21,687 nucleotides of DNA. It comes from a virus. The position numbers and the translations under genes are program-made. Where the stretch lies: the IMG/VR virus record IMGVR_UViG_3300006846_000061, positions 1 to 21,687 of that record; one strand, given 5' to 3'. Shown here piece after piece: positions 11,052 to 17,426 of this stretch. The stretch's first letter is position 1; the number at the start of each line of letters is the position of its first letter. The notes beneath the pieces are model-generated. The model saw nothing but the letters and a program-made list of their open reading frames with translations. It was not told the DNA's origin and searched no databases.

Positions 11052-12562
11052 CCGAGCTTTGCGACCTGCCGCTCGAACGCGAAGCCCTGGGCTCGGTGCT
11101 CCTGCGCCCCGAGCTGCTGCAGACCACGGAGCTGGCCGAGGGCGACTTCTACTCGCCATCGCACGCGCGCATCTGGCGCGAGCTCGTGTATCTCGGCGCG
11201 GAGGGTGAGCCGATCAACTCGCTGACGCTGCGAGCGCGTCTGCTCGACGTGCACCAGCTCGCAGCGGTGGGCGGCGACGACTACTTGCTCGGGCTCACCG
11301 ACACGATCCCCGTGGCTGTGCCTGTCGAGCGCCTGCGCCGGCTCGCGCGCCTACGCGCGCTCAAGAGCGCCGCGCAACGCCTCGCCGCAGCCTGCGACTC
11401 GGGCGAGATCGAGCAAGCACAGAGCGCGCTCCAGGTCGTCCAGGACGCGGCGCTCGAGGAGGGGGCGCGCACCAAGCCAATGGCGGCGCTGGACGCGCTC
11501 TGGCAGCCCATCGGCACGTGGATCCAAGAGCAGCCGCGCGCGCGCCGCTGGCTCCTCACGCGCCCAAACGACGAGACGAACGGCGCCACCACGCAAGGCG
11601 TGCTGCCAGTGGGCAAGGCCGGCATGCTCTACGCCGAGGGCGGCACGGGCAAGACCTTCGCGCTGATCCAGCTCGCTGTCTCGATCGTCACGGGCCGCCG
11701 CTGGCTCGACTACTTCGACGTCCCCCACACCGGCCGCGTGCTTCTCGCGCTCGCCGAGGAGGACCGCGAGGAGCTCCACCGGCGCCTATTCGCGGTCGCG
11801 CGAGCTATGCGGCTCACGGAGCAGCAGGAGCGCCTGGCTGGAGAGCGTATCGTGGCGCTGCCCCTAGCAGGCATGCCCGTGTCGGTGATGGACGCGGACG
11901 GCGTCTCGGAGAGCTCGTTCCTGCGCTGGCTGCGCGGCCGCCTCAAGGGCGAGGACTACCGCCTGGTGGTGCTCGACCCGCTCTCGCGCTTCGCCGGCGC
12001 GGACACCGAGAAGGACAACGCCGCGGCCACACGCTTCGTCCAGCAGGTCGAGTCGATGGTCACGCCCGACTGCACGGTGCTCGTGTCGCACCACAGCCGG
12101 AAACCCTCGCAGCAGGGCGACGCGGCCGCCGGCGCGAGCGCGCACAACGCGCGCGGCGCGTCCGCGCTCGGTGCTGGCTTCCGCTGGGCTGCCGAGCTGC
12201 AGACGATCGGCATCGGCGCGCGCTTCGCCGTCACCAAGAGCAACTACTCGCAGCACGGGCGCCCCATCGACCTGCAGCGCGACACGGACACGGGCTACCT
12301 GACGTACTCGACGCAGCCGATCATCCCGAGCCGCGTGGAGCAGAGCGAGGGCCGCTACGCGCGCGACCTCGAGGCGCTGGTCGACCTCGTTCGCCGGAAC
12401 CCCGGAAAGAGTCAGACGCAGCTCATCGCCATGGCCGGAGTGTCCAAGTCGCGTGGTCTGGCGATGCTCGACGAGCTGGAGCAACGCGGCGTGCTCCGCC
12501 ACGTGGACGGCGGGCGCGGAGCCAAGGAGATGCATGCGGCAGATGGCCGCAACGGGTCATAG
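11048..12562 (+). CDS. Replicative helicase: DnaB N-terminal domain fused to RepA/AAA_25 ATPase plus winged helix
   Basis: 504 residues. Residues 4-115 match the DnaB N-terminal helical domain (LPLEREALGSVLLRPELL, FYSPSHARIWREL, LTLRARLLDVHQL, GGDDYLLGLTDTIP). Residues 165-400 are a RepA-type hexameric helicase core: Walker A AEGGTGKT (196-203), acidic ALAEED (235-240), Walker B LVVLD (306-310) and VSHHSR (346-351). Residues about 440-498 are a winged helix (LVDLVRRNPGKSQTQLIAMAGVSKSRG). In bacterial DnaB the ATPase is a different branch, so this is a hybrid build. It would unwind phage DNA at replication and perhaps recognise the origin itself through its own C-terminal domain. No DnaC-type loader or primase gene is seen nearby. 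An ACCGGT repeat cluster starts 37 bases after its stop. Confidence 0.9.
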   Translation: MTELCDLPLEREALGSVLLRPELLQTTELAEGDFYSPSHARIWRELVYLGAEGEPINSLTLRARLLDVHQLAAVGGDDYLLGLTDTIPVAVPVERLRRLARLRALKSAAQRLAAACDSGEIEQAQSALQVVQDAALEEGARTKPMAALDALWQPIGTWIQEQPRARRWLLTRPNDETNGATTQGVLPVGKAGMLYAEGGTGKTFALIQLAVSIVTGRRWLDYFDVPHTGRVLLALAEEDREELHRRLFAVARAMRLTEQQERLAGERIVALPLAGMPVSVMDADGVSESSFLRWLRGRLKGEDYRLVVLDPLSRFAGADTEKDNAAATRFVQQVESMVTPDCTVLVSHHSRKPSQQGDAAAGASAHNARGASALGAGFRWAAELQTIGIGARFAVTKSNYSQHGRPIDLQRDTDTGYLTYSTQPIIPSRVEQSEGRYARDLEALVDLVRRNPGKSQTQLIAMAGVSKSRGLAMLDELEQRGVLRHVDGGRGAKEMHAADGRNGS

Positions 12563-12590
12563 CTGAGCGTCTGGTGCGTTGTGGACTCAG

Positions 12591-12687
12591 CAGTTCTCAC
12601 CGGTTCCGACCAGTTCTGGAACCGGTAGCCCTCCACTATCCGGCCCCTTGGGGCCGGTAGGGCGGAGAACCGGTGGAAGAACCGGTG
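12591..12687. repeat. ACCGGT repeat cluster around a GC hairpin (candidate origin or regulatory region)
   Basis: In 97 bases there are four ACCGGT sites (12599, 12621, 12669, 12681). The first two form a perfect 9-bp inverted repeat ACCGGTTCC/GGAACCGGT with a 10-base spacer, and each is preceded by CAGTTCT (12591, 12611). The last two are a direct repeat GAACCGGTG (12667-12675, 12679-12687). Between the pairs is CCGGCCCC-TT-GGGGCCGG (12640-12657), a perfect 8-bp hairpin without a T tract. It lies between the helicase and the next gene. Iterated sites beside a helicase suggest an origin; a transcription attenuator is the alternative. Confidence 0.6.
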
Positions 12688-12730
12688 AGTCAGAAAGTGA
12701 CTGGCCATGGTCAGTCAGACGGAGGAAGCG

Positions 12731-13216
12731 ATGAGCGAGCGTGAGGACAGGCTGGTGCGGAAGATCGAAATGATGGGCGTGGAGCGCGAATGCGCCGAGA
12801 ACAAGGCCGAGCTCGACGTGCTCAGGCTGCTGGACATGGTGGACGGCCTCTTGGTGGTCGCGCTCGAGATGGGCGGGCGGAAGCCAAGAGCTCGCATCGA
12901 GGCCGCCCGGCGCGCGCTGTCTGGGGCGCCGGCAGTGGACGAATGCGCGCCCAAAGCCTGCAACGTCGCGATGGCTGTGGAAGCGCCCTGCGACGATGCC
13001 AACTACCCCCGCAGCGCTGCCTACGTGGCGCGGCTGTGCGAACTGGTGGCTGACGCGCGATACGTCCTGAACATCCACAACCCGCAGTCATCGAGCGTCA
13101 CCGCCACGCTGCGCGCGCTGCTGATCAACGTGCTGAGCGAGCTCAGCGCCGCGGACCCGCTGCGCGCGAAGATCGAGGACGCGCTGCGCGCAGGTGACGG
13201 GAGGGCGCTTCGGTGA
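12731..13216 (+). CDS. Hypothetical protein, 161 residues
   Basis: I choose ATG at 12731, with GGAGGAAG ahead; an in-frame ATG at 12707 would place that site inside the gene. The N-terminal 50 residues are charged helix (SEREDRLVRKIEMMGVERECAENKAELDVLRLLDMVDGLL). A middle part has two cysteines (ECAPKAC), and the C-terminal half is helical (YVARLCELVADARYVL, ATLRALLINVLSELSAADPLRAKIEDALR). No family is recognised. It opens the third rightward block after the repeat cluster and overlaps the next gene by GTGA. Confidence 0.75.
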   Translation: MSEREDRLVRKIEMMGVERECAENKAELDVLRLLDMVDGLLVVALEMGGRKPRARIEAARRALSGAPAVDECAPKACNVAMAVEAPCDDANYPRSAAYVARLCELVADARYVLNIHNPQSSSVTATLRALLINVLSELSAADPLRAKIEDALRAGDGRALR

Positions 13217-13416
13217 GCCACCTGATCTACCTGGAGTCGACCTGCGACAAGTGCGGCGCGCAGGCGCGCGAACGGTACGTGCCGTCGAACACCGATGCGC
13301 CGCTGCCGCACGGCTGGACCGGCCTGAAGCTCGGTATCGCCCAGACCCGGCACTTGTGCGGGACCTGCAAGCGTGAGATTCGCGAGTGGCTCGGCCTGGG
13401 ACCGGAGGCACCATGA
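13213..13416 (+). CDS. Small zinc-ribbon protein, 67 residues
   Basis: GTG at 13213 overlaps the upstream stop (GTGA), and its own stop overlaps the resolvase start (ATGA). CDKC (Cys11, Cys14) and CGTC (Cys49, Cys52) are 34 residues apart, around a beta-rich PHGWTGLKLGIAQTRHL stretch: a zinc ribbon of the type in which HGW is followed by a beta strand and the second CxxC. Such proteins are common in phages; function unknown. Coupling suggests it could assist the RuvC-like enzyme. Confidence 0.82.
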   Translation: MSHLIYLESTCDKCGAQARERYVPSNTDAPLPHGWTGLKLGIAQTRHLCGTCKREIREWLGLGPEAP

Positions 13417-14042
13417 GCCGCTCCGCCCCCAGCCAGCGCGTCGAGATCTCTGCGTTCCTCACCGTCGACCAGGCCTCGGTCAGCGGCGTGGCGCTCGCCG
13501 GCTACCGCGACAGCCGCATGCACGCCATGCAGAGCGGCACCGCCACCCAGGCCGTGCACCGCGTGCGCACGGTGCAGGCCGCCCTCAAGCGCGCCGGCTG
13601 CATGTGCTTCGTCGGCGAGCAGCCGCCCGAGTACCCGAAGCCGTGCGGCTGCCGACGCATCCATACCTTGGCAGTCGTGCTCGAGGACCACAGCCACATC
13701 CCCGCCGGCAAGGGCGTGGGCACGCCGCAGCTGCTCGGCATGGGCGCCGCGCGCGGCCGGTGGGAGGAGACGCTCGAGCACATGGGCCACCCCGAGGCCA
13801 TGCGCTGGCGCGTCGACATGCCCACCTGGCGCGGCGCTGTGCTCGGCCCGCGCTTCGCCCGCGCGCGCAAGGAGGTCGTCAAGCCCGAGGCGGTGCGCTG
13901 GGCCAAGGCCCGCACGCGACGCCAGGACATCGAGGACGACGAGGCCGAGGCGCTGTGCATCCTGCACTGGGCTGCCGACGCCATCCCGGCGAAGCTCGCG
14001 CGTGAGCGCCTGCAGCGCGACCTGTTCGCGGGGGTCGGCTGA
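13413..14042 (+). CDS. RuvC-like Holliday junction resolvase with cysteine insert
   Basis: 209 residues from ATG at 13413. The RNase H-like pattern of RuvC is visible: LTVDQASVSGVAL with Asp19, VVLED with Glu91, LGMGAARGRWEETLE (109-122) as the conserved helix, and EDDEAEAL with Asp175 and Asp176. These acidic residues would coordinate two metal ions and cut four-way junctions or branched phage DNA before packaging. Between strands there is an unusual C63-x-C65...C78-x-C80 segment (CMCF...PCGC) that may bind zinc; I do not expect this in E. coli RuvC. Its neighbours are a zinc-ribbon protein and an unknown gene, all coupled. Confidence 0.82.
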   Translation: MSRSAPSQRVEISAFLTVDQASVSGVALAGYRDSRMHAMQSGTATQAVHRVRTVQAALKRAGCMCFVGEQPPEYPKPCGCRRIHTLAVVLEDHSHIPAGKGVGTPQLLGMGAARGRWEETLEHMGHPEAMRWRVDMPTWRGAVLGPRFARARKEVVKPEAVRWAKARTRRQDIEDDEAEALCILHWAADAIPAKLARERLQRDLFAGVG

Positions 14043-14377
14043 TGCGCGACGACCAGAAGCGCGAGGTGCGCGGCTTCCGCGTGACCAGCATGGAGTACAG
14101 CGAGCAGGTCCTCTACGACCGGCACGAGGTGGAGCTCCGCGTGGTTCTCACCGTCCTCCACCGCGAGACCGGTGAACCGGGCCCGGTGACACTCCGAGAA
14201 AGCATCGACCTGCGCGCGTGGGAGCGCATGGACGCGCATGGACGCGCCGACTACGCGCACCACGTGTGCCAGCGCGCGTTGCTCCACGAGCTCGACGAGT
14301 GCTTCTACGTCGGCCGCGTGCGCGTGTACGACCCGCACAGGGACGAGGGCACGGACGCGAACGGAGCGCCGGTGTGA
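14042..14377 (+). CDS. Hypothetical protein, 111 residues
   Basis: ATG at 14042 overlaps the resolvase stop by one base (TGATG). The first 55 residues are beta-rich (VRGFRVTSMEYSEQVLYDRHEVELRVVLTVLHRE), the middle is helical (AWERMDAHGRADYAHHVCQRALLHELDE) and the end returns to a strand (CFYVGRVRVYDP). No family is recognised. Short tandem repeat ggacgcgcat (14229-14244) inside the gene looks like codon-level duplication. Confidence 0.75.
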   Translation: MRDDQKREVRGFRVTSMEYSEQVLYDRHEVELRVVLTVLHRETGEPGPVTLRESIDLRAWERMDAHGRADYAHHVCQRALLHELDECFYVGRVRVYDPHRDEGTDANGAPV

Positions 14378-14547
14378 GCAAGCTGGTCAAGCGCCTGACC
14401 GCGCTGCTGGAGCGCGCCGAGGTGGGCGACCGTGGTCAGCTGGGACCGCGAAACCGGCGAGCTCGTCGTGACGCCGGACGACGAGGCCCGGGACGTCACG
14501 CGTCGCCCGTGATACGGAGCAAACCGTGCCCGAATGGCTGGCTGTAG
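14374..14547 (+). CDS. Small gene with a reading-frame switch at about 14431, 57 residues as read
   Basis: GTG at 14374 overlaps the upstream stop (GTGA). The first 19 codons (MSKLVKRLTALLERAEVGD) have G or C at every third position, as real genes here do. After 14431 the same frame loses this bias and reads an Arg/Gly-rich tail to TAG at 14545-14547. The frame shifted by +1 regains the bias and reads VSWDRETGELVVTPDDEARD to a TGA at 14512. Either a frameshift has broken one gene of about 45 residues, the ribosome shifts, or a second start is used. Confidence 0.4.
   Translation: MSKLVKRLTALLERAEVGDRGQLGPRNRRARRDAGRRGPGRHASPVIRSKPCPNGWL
14432..14512 (+). CDS. Second half of the frame-switched gene, 26 codons
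   Basis: Begins with GTG at 14432, with GAGG nine bases ahead, and reads VSWDRETGELVVTPDDEARD and TRRP to TGA. Twenty-four of 26 codons end in G or C. It would be the C-terminal part of the 14374 gene or an independently started peptide. Confidence 0.35.
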   Translation: MVSWDRETGELVVTPDDEARDVTRRP

Positions 14548-14853
14548 GGCCTAAACAGGCCTGCTCGAGGGCTCTGCAGAGCGCGCTGGAGGCGTGTCAG
14601 CGCACGTCCGAGAGTGCCCGTTTAGAGGGCCAAACAGGCCGAAAACACGCGTAATAGGCCTCCTGGGAGCCGCGAGATAACCCCCCAGGGGTGCCGTAGA
14701 TTGGTCGAGCAAACGGAAAGGGGCCAGCCCTCGGAAAATCTCGCTGGTCCAACCGGGGGCGAACGCAAATCGTGCCTGCGCGGCACAGGTATCGTGGTCG
14801 ATGTGCGTAAAACATTGCGCATCAGTGCGTAAGTCGTTACACACTGAGTCGCG
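14548..14853. other. Non-coding region before the terminase genes (candidate pac/cos and late promoter)
   Basis: About 306 bases with no convincing gene on either strand. It holds two copies of GGGCC(T)AAACAGGCC (14547-14561 and 14627-14640), each a short hairpin, another GGCC(T) core at 14657-14661, a GTGCC/GGCAC hairpin near 14773-14787, and GTGCGTAA twice (14803 and 14825). Its right end carries a promoter-like sequence. In many phages the packaging start site lies just upstream of or inside terS, so this is a reasonable candidate, not a demonstrated one. Confidence 0.5.
14815..14843 (+). promoter_or_regulatory. Putative terminase-operon promoter
   Basis: TTGCGC (14815-14820), 17 bases, TACACA (14838-14843). 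The expected start at about 14850 is only a few bases before the GTG of terS at 14854, and no ribosome site lies between, so this transcript may also be nearly leaderless. Confidence 0.4.
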
Positions 14854-15288
14854 GTGCCTCGCCACAACCCCGAAACCCCGCTGCCGGACCCGACGCAAGA
14901 GGCGTACGTCCAGGCGCGGGCGAAGGGCATGGGTCCGACGCAGGCGGCGAAGGCGTCCGGGCTGGAGCGCTACCGGCAGGTGGAGCGTCAGACGGCGTTC
15001 CGGGAGCGCCTGCGGATCCTGAGCGGAGAAGCTGCCAGCGATCCGACGCTGACGCTGCAGTACCTCGTGCTCGAGCTGAAGCGCACTGCGGCGGGCGCGC
15101 GCGCGGCCGGGCAGTACAAGAACTCGAACGAGGCGCTGTCGCAGCTCGCCGAGCTCTACGCGCGGCACCCTGAGCTGCGCGGCGAGAGCGCGGCGGAGCG
15201 CGTCCCGTCAGCGCCAGGCTCGCGCCGAGAGCGGCGCACTGCGCTGCGTGGGCGGCTCGCGGTGGTCCCCGGGTCGGCGAATGAATGA
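14854..15288 (+). CDS. terS: Terminase small subunit (TerS)
   Basis: 144 residues from GTG at 14854. The N-terminal part is helix-turn-helix-like (LPDPTQEAYVQARAKGMGPTQAAKASGL, ERQTAFRERLRIL), the DNA-binding layout of small terminases that recognise the packaging site. The middle is a long helix suited to ring assembly (LTLQYLVLELKRTAAGARAAGQYKNSNEALSQLAELYARHPEL), and the C-terminal 40 residues are Arg/Ser/Pro-rich and probably disordered. It overlaps the large terminase gene by ATGA. No ribosome site is seen before the GTG. Confidence 0.85.
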   Translation: MPRHNPETPLPDPTQEAYVQARAKGMGPTQAAKASGLERYRQVERQTAFRERLRILSGEAASDPTLTLQYLVLELKRTAAGARAAGQYKNSNEALSQLAELYARHPELRGESAAERVPSAPGSRRERRTALRGRLAVVPGSANE

Positions 15289-16871
15289 GCGCGGCGACAC
15301 TCGGCACGCTCCCATTGCGGGCCGTGTGGTCCTCGCCGGTCGTGCCCTGGGAGTACTGCGACGAGGAGCGGCGCGAGGCGCTGCGCGAGGCGTGGTCAGA
15401 GGGAGAAATCTCGCACCAGCTCACGCCGAGCCAATACTCGACCTACGAAAAGCTTCGGACGTGGGAGGAGCGCCCGTACACGGAGCGCGGTCGCCAGTTC
15501 GTGCTCGATTGCTCGCGGCGCTGGGGCAAGAGCATGCTCCTGCTGCTGTGGCTGGTCGAAAACTGCCTGCGCAGTGCGAACCGGCGCTACCTGTACATCG
15601 GGCCCGAACGCAAGCAGATCGAGGACCTCATCCTGCCGCTGATGGCGGCCATCCTGAGCGAGTGCCCGCCGGAGCTGCTGCCGCGCTACCACGGCACGCG
15701 GCGGGTGTACGAGTTCCCGAACGGCTCGCGGATCGAGTTGTACGGGCTCGACAAGAATCCGAACGCGAGCCGCGGTGGCCAGATCGACGGTGCGGTGCTC
15801 GACGAGTGCGGCTTCTTCAAGCGGCTGAAGTACCTGCTCAAGAGCGTGCTTCGGCCCCAGATGCTCGGGCGAGTGTGGGCCTGCCTGGTGCTGGCCTCCA
15901 CGCCTCCGGACACGCCGGCGCACCCGTGGTCGGAGGAGGTCGTCCCCGAGGCGATCGTGCGCGGCGCGTACGACGTCAAGACGATCGAGGACGCGGACCA
16001 GTATCCGCTCGAAGAGATCGAGTCGTTCATCGCGGACGCTGGTGGACGCGACGATCCGGACTGCCAGAGGGAGTACTTCGCGAAGCACGTGGCGGACGCG
16101 AGCCGCATCGTGGTGCCGGAATACGCGGCGGTTGCGAAGGAGATCGTGCGGGAGGTGCCGCGCCCGGCCTGGTTCGACGCCTACACGGTGATGGACCCGG
16201 GCTGGCACGACCTGTTGGCAACGCTGTTCGGGTACTGGCACTTCGAGGATGCGGTGCTGGTGGTCGAGGACGAGCTGTGCGAGGTCAAGATGGCCTCGAG
16301 CAGACTCGCGACGCAGCTCAAAGCGAAGGAAAACGCGCTCTGGAGCGGCGTGCAGCGGTTGGGCTCGAAGGGCGAGCTCAAGTCGCAGCCGTATCGGCGC
16401 TACACGGATCGCGAGCCGCGGCTGGTGGCCGACCTGCGCACGGATCACAGCCTGCGTTTCTCGGTGGCGAAGAAGGACACGCCAGAGCAGGCCGTGAACC
16501 AGCTACGCAACGCGATCGAGGCCAAGCGCATCCTGATCCATCCGCGCTGCGTGAAGCTGCAGGCGCATCTGCGCGCCGCGATCTGGAAGAACGAGCTCCA
16601 CAAGGCCTTCACGTGGCAGGGCGGCTTGTTCGGGCACTTCGATCTGGTGGCGGCGCTCATCTACATGTGGCGCAACGTCAACCGCTCGCGCAACCCCGCG
16701 CCGCGCACGACGCTGATCCTCACGGCCGATCAGCACCATGCAGCGCCGCGCGAGGAGCGCGAGGGGTCGCGGTGGACGCGCGAGCGTCAGCCGTCGCAGT
16801 GGGCGAAAGCGGCGCCGGAGCCGCGAGCGAAGTGGACGCGCGAGGGCGGGCGCTTCGTGCGCACGCGTTGA
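15285..16871 (+). CDS. terL: Terminase large subunit (TerL)
   Basis: 528 residues. The packaging ATPase has a Walker A-type loop SRRWGKS (77-83), Walker B VLDE (171-174) with the catalytic Glu174, and the coupling motif LVLASTPP (201-208). The C-terminal RNase H-like nuclease begins with VMDPG (Asp304) and continues through VVEDELCEVKMAS and the last motif HFDLVAALIYMW. It drives DNA through the portal and cuts the concatemer. The C-terminal 40 residues are basic (TRERQPSQWAKAAPEPRAKWTREGG). It is full length for the family. The ATG overlaps the terS stop. Confidence 0.95.
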   Translation: MSAATLGTLPLRAVWSSPVVPWEYCDEERREALREAWSEGEISHQLTPSQYSTYEKLRTWEERPYTERGRQFVLDCSRRWGKSMLLLLWLVENCLRSANRRYLYIGPERKQIEDLILPLMAAILSECPPELLPRYHGTRRVYEFPNGSRIELYGLDKNPNASRGGQIDGAVLDECGFFKRLKYLLKSVLRPQMLGRVWACLVLASTPPDTPAHPWSEEVVPEAIVRGAYDVKTIEDADQYPLEEIESFIADAGGRDDPDCQREYFAKHVADASRIVVPEYAAVAKEIVREVPRPAWFDAYTVMDPGWHDLLATLFGYWHFEDAVLVVEDELCEVKMASSRLATQLKAKENALWSGVQRLGSKGELKSQPYRRYTDREPRLVADLRTDHSLRFSVAKKDTPEQAVNQLRNAIEAKRILIHPRCVKLQAHLRAAIWKNELHKAFTWQGGLFGHFDLVAALIYMWRNVNRSRNPAPRTTLILTADQHHAAPREEREGSRWTRERQPSQWAKAAPEPRAKWTREGGRFVRTR

Positions 16872-16881
16872 GGAGAGCAGC

Positions 16882-17172
16882 ATGAGCAAGAGCACGAGGA
16901 CCACCGAGGGCTTCAGGGCGGCCAGCGCCGCAAAGCAGGCGGTCGAGCTCGCTGCGGCCATCGCGGGACCGCCGCAAGAGTACCCATTCGCTTACGCGCT
17001 CATCGAGGAGACGCCGGGCAAGTGGTCCGCGGTGCTGCTCGAGGGCGTGCGCGCGGAAGCGATGGAGCGGCTCGAGGTGAACGGGCAGCCGGAACCACAG
17101 GGCAGGGCGATGATGCGCGCGATCTCCGCGATCGAGCGCCGGACCATCGCGAAGAAATGGAGCAAGCCATGA
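16882..17172 (+). CDS. Hypothetical protein, 96 residues
   Basis: ATG at 16882 with GAGGAG ahead, ten bases after the TerL stop. An Ala-rich basic N terminus (STRTTEGFRAASAAKQAVELAAAIAG) leads to a beta-rich part (YPFAYALIEETPGKWSAVLLEGVRAE) and a helix (ERLEVNGQPEPQGRAMMRAISAIERRTIAKKW). Not recognised. Its place between TerL and portal suggests a head-assembly accessory. The end overlaps the next gene by ATGA. Confidence 0.75.
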   Translation: MSKSTRTTEGFRAASAAKQAVELAAAIAGPPQEYPFAYALIEETPGKWSAVLLEGVRAEAMERLEVNGQPEPQGRAMMRAISAIERRTIAKKWSKP

Positions 17173-17426
17173 CCGTTCACGTGATTTGGGCGCTGGTAGC
17201 AGCGATCTGGGCGCTCGCCCTCTGGGACATGGTGCGGCGCTGGTCGTTTGCGACCGCTTCGCGCGCGCTCAAGGCCGAGCTGGACGCGCTGCGCGCCGAG
17301 CTCGGGGACGCGAAGCTGCCCGCGCGCGTGAAGCAGCTCGAAACGGTGGTGATCGCGCTCAAAACGCACGCCGAGACGCAGCGTGTGGCGCGCGCGAACC
17401 CGTTTCTTAGGAAGGCTGGCGGCTGA
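17169..17426 (+). CDS. Small membrane-anchored coiled-coil protein, 85 residues
   Basis: ATG at 17169 overlaps the preceding stop. One N-terminal membrane helix (VIWALVAAIWALALWDMV, about 5-22) is followed by a basic turn RRW and a long coiled coil (ALKAELDALRAELGDAKLPARVKQLETVVIALKTHAETQ). This is the build of a spanin-like or membrane-tethered protein, but position between TerL and portal is unusual for lysis genes. The stop overlaps the portal start by one base. Confidence 0.7.
   Translation: MTVHVIWALVAAIWALALWDMVRRWSFATASRALKAELDALRAELGDAKLPARVKQLETVVIALKTHAETQRVARANPFLRKAGG

Noticed and set aside
12640-12657. Intrinsic terminator after the helicase
   Set aside because: A perfect hairpin but no T tract follows; it is part of the ACCGGT block instead.
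14597-14815. A 72-residue minus-strand gene in the gap before terS
   Set aside because: No ribosome site, mixed composition, low third-position GC bias, and it covers the repeat and promoter-like region.
17169-17426. Spanin or holin call for the membrane coiled-coil protein
   Set aside because: The build fits, but no lysin is near and the place between terminase and portal is against it; left as unknown.
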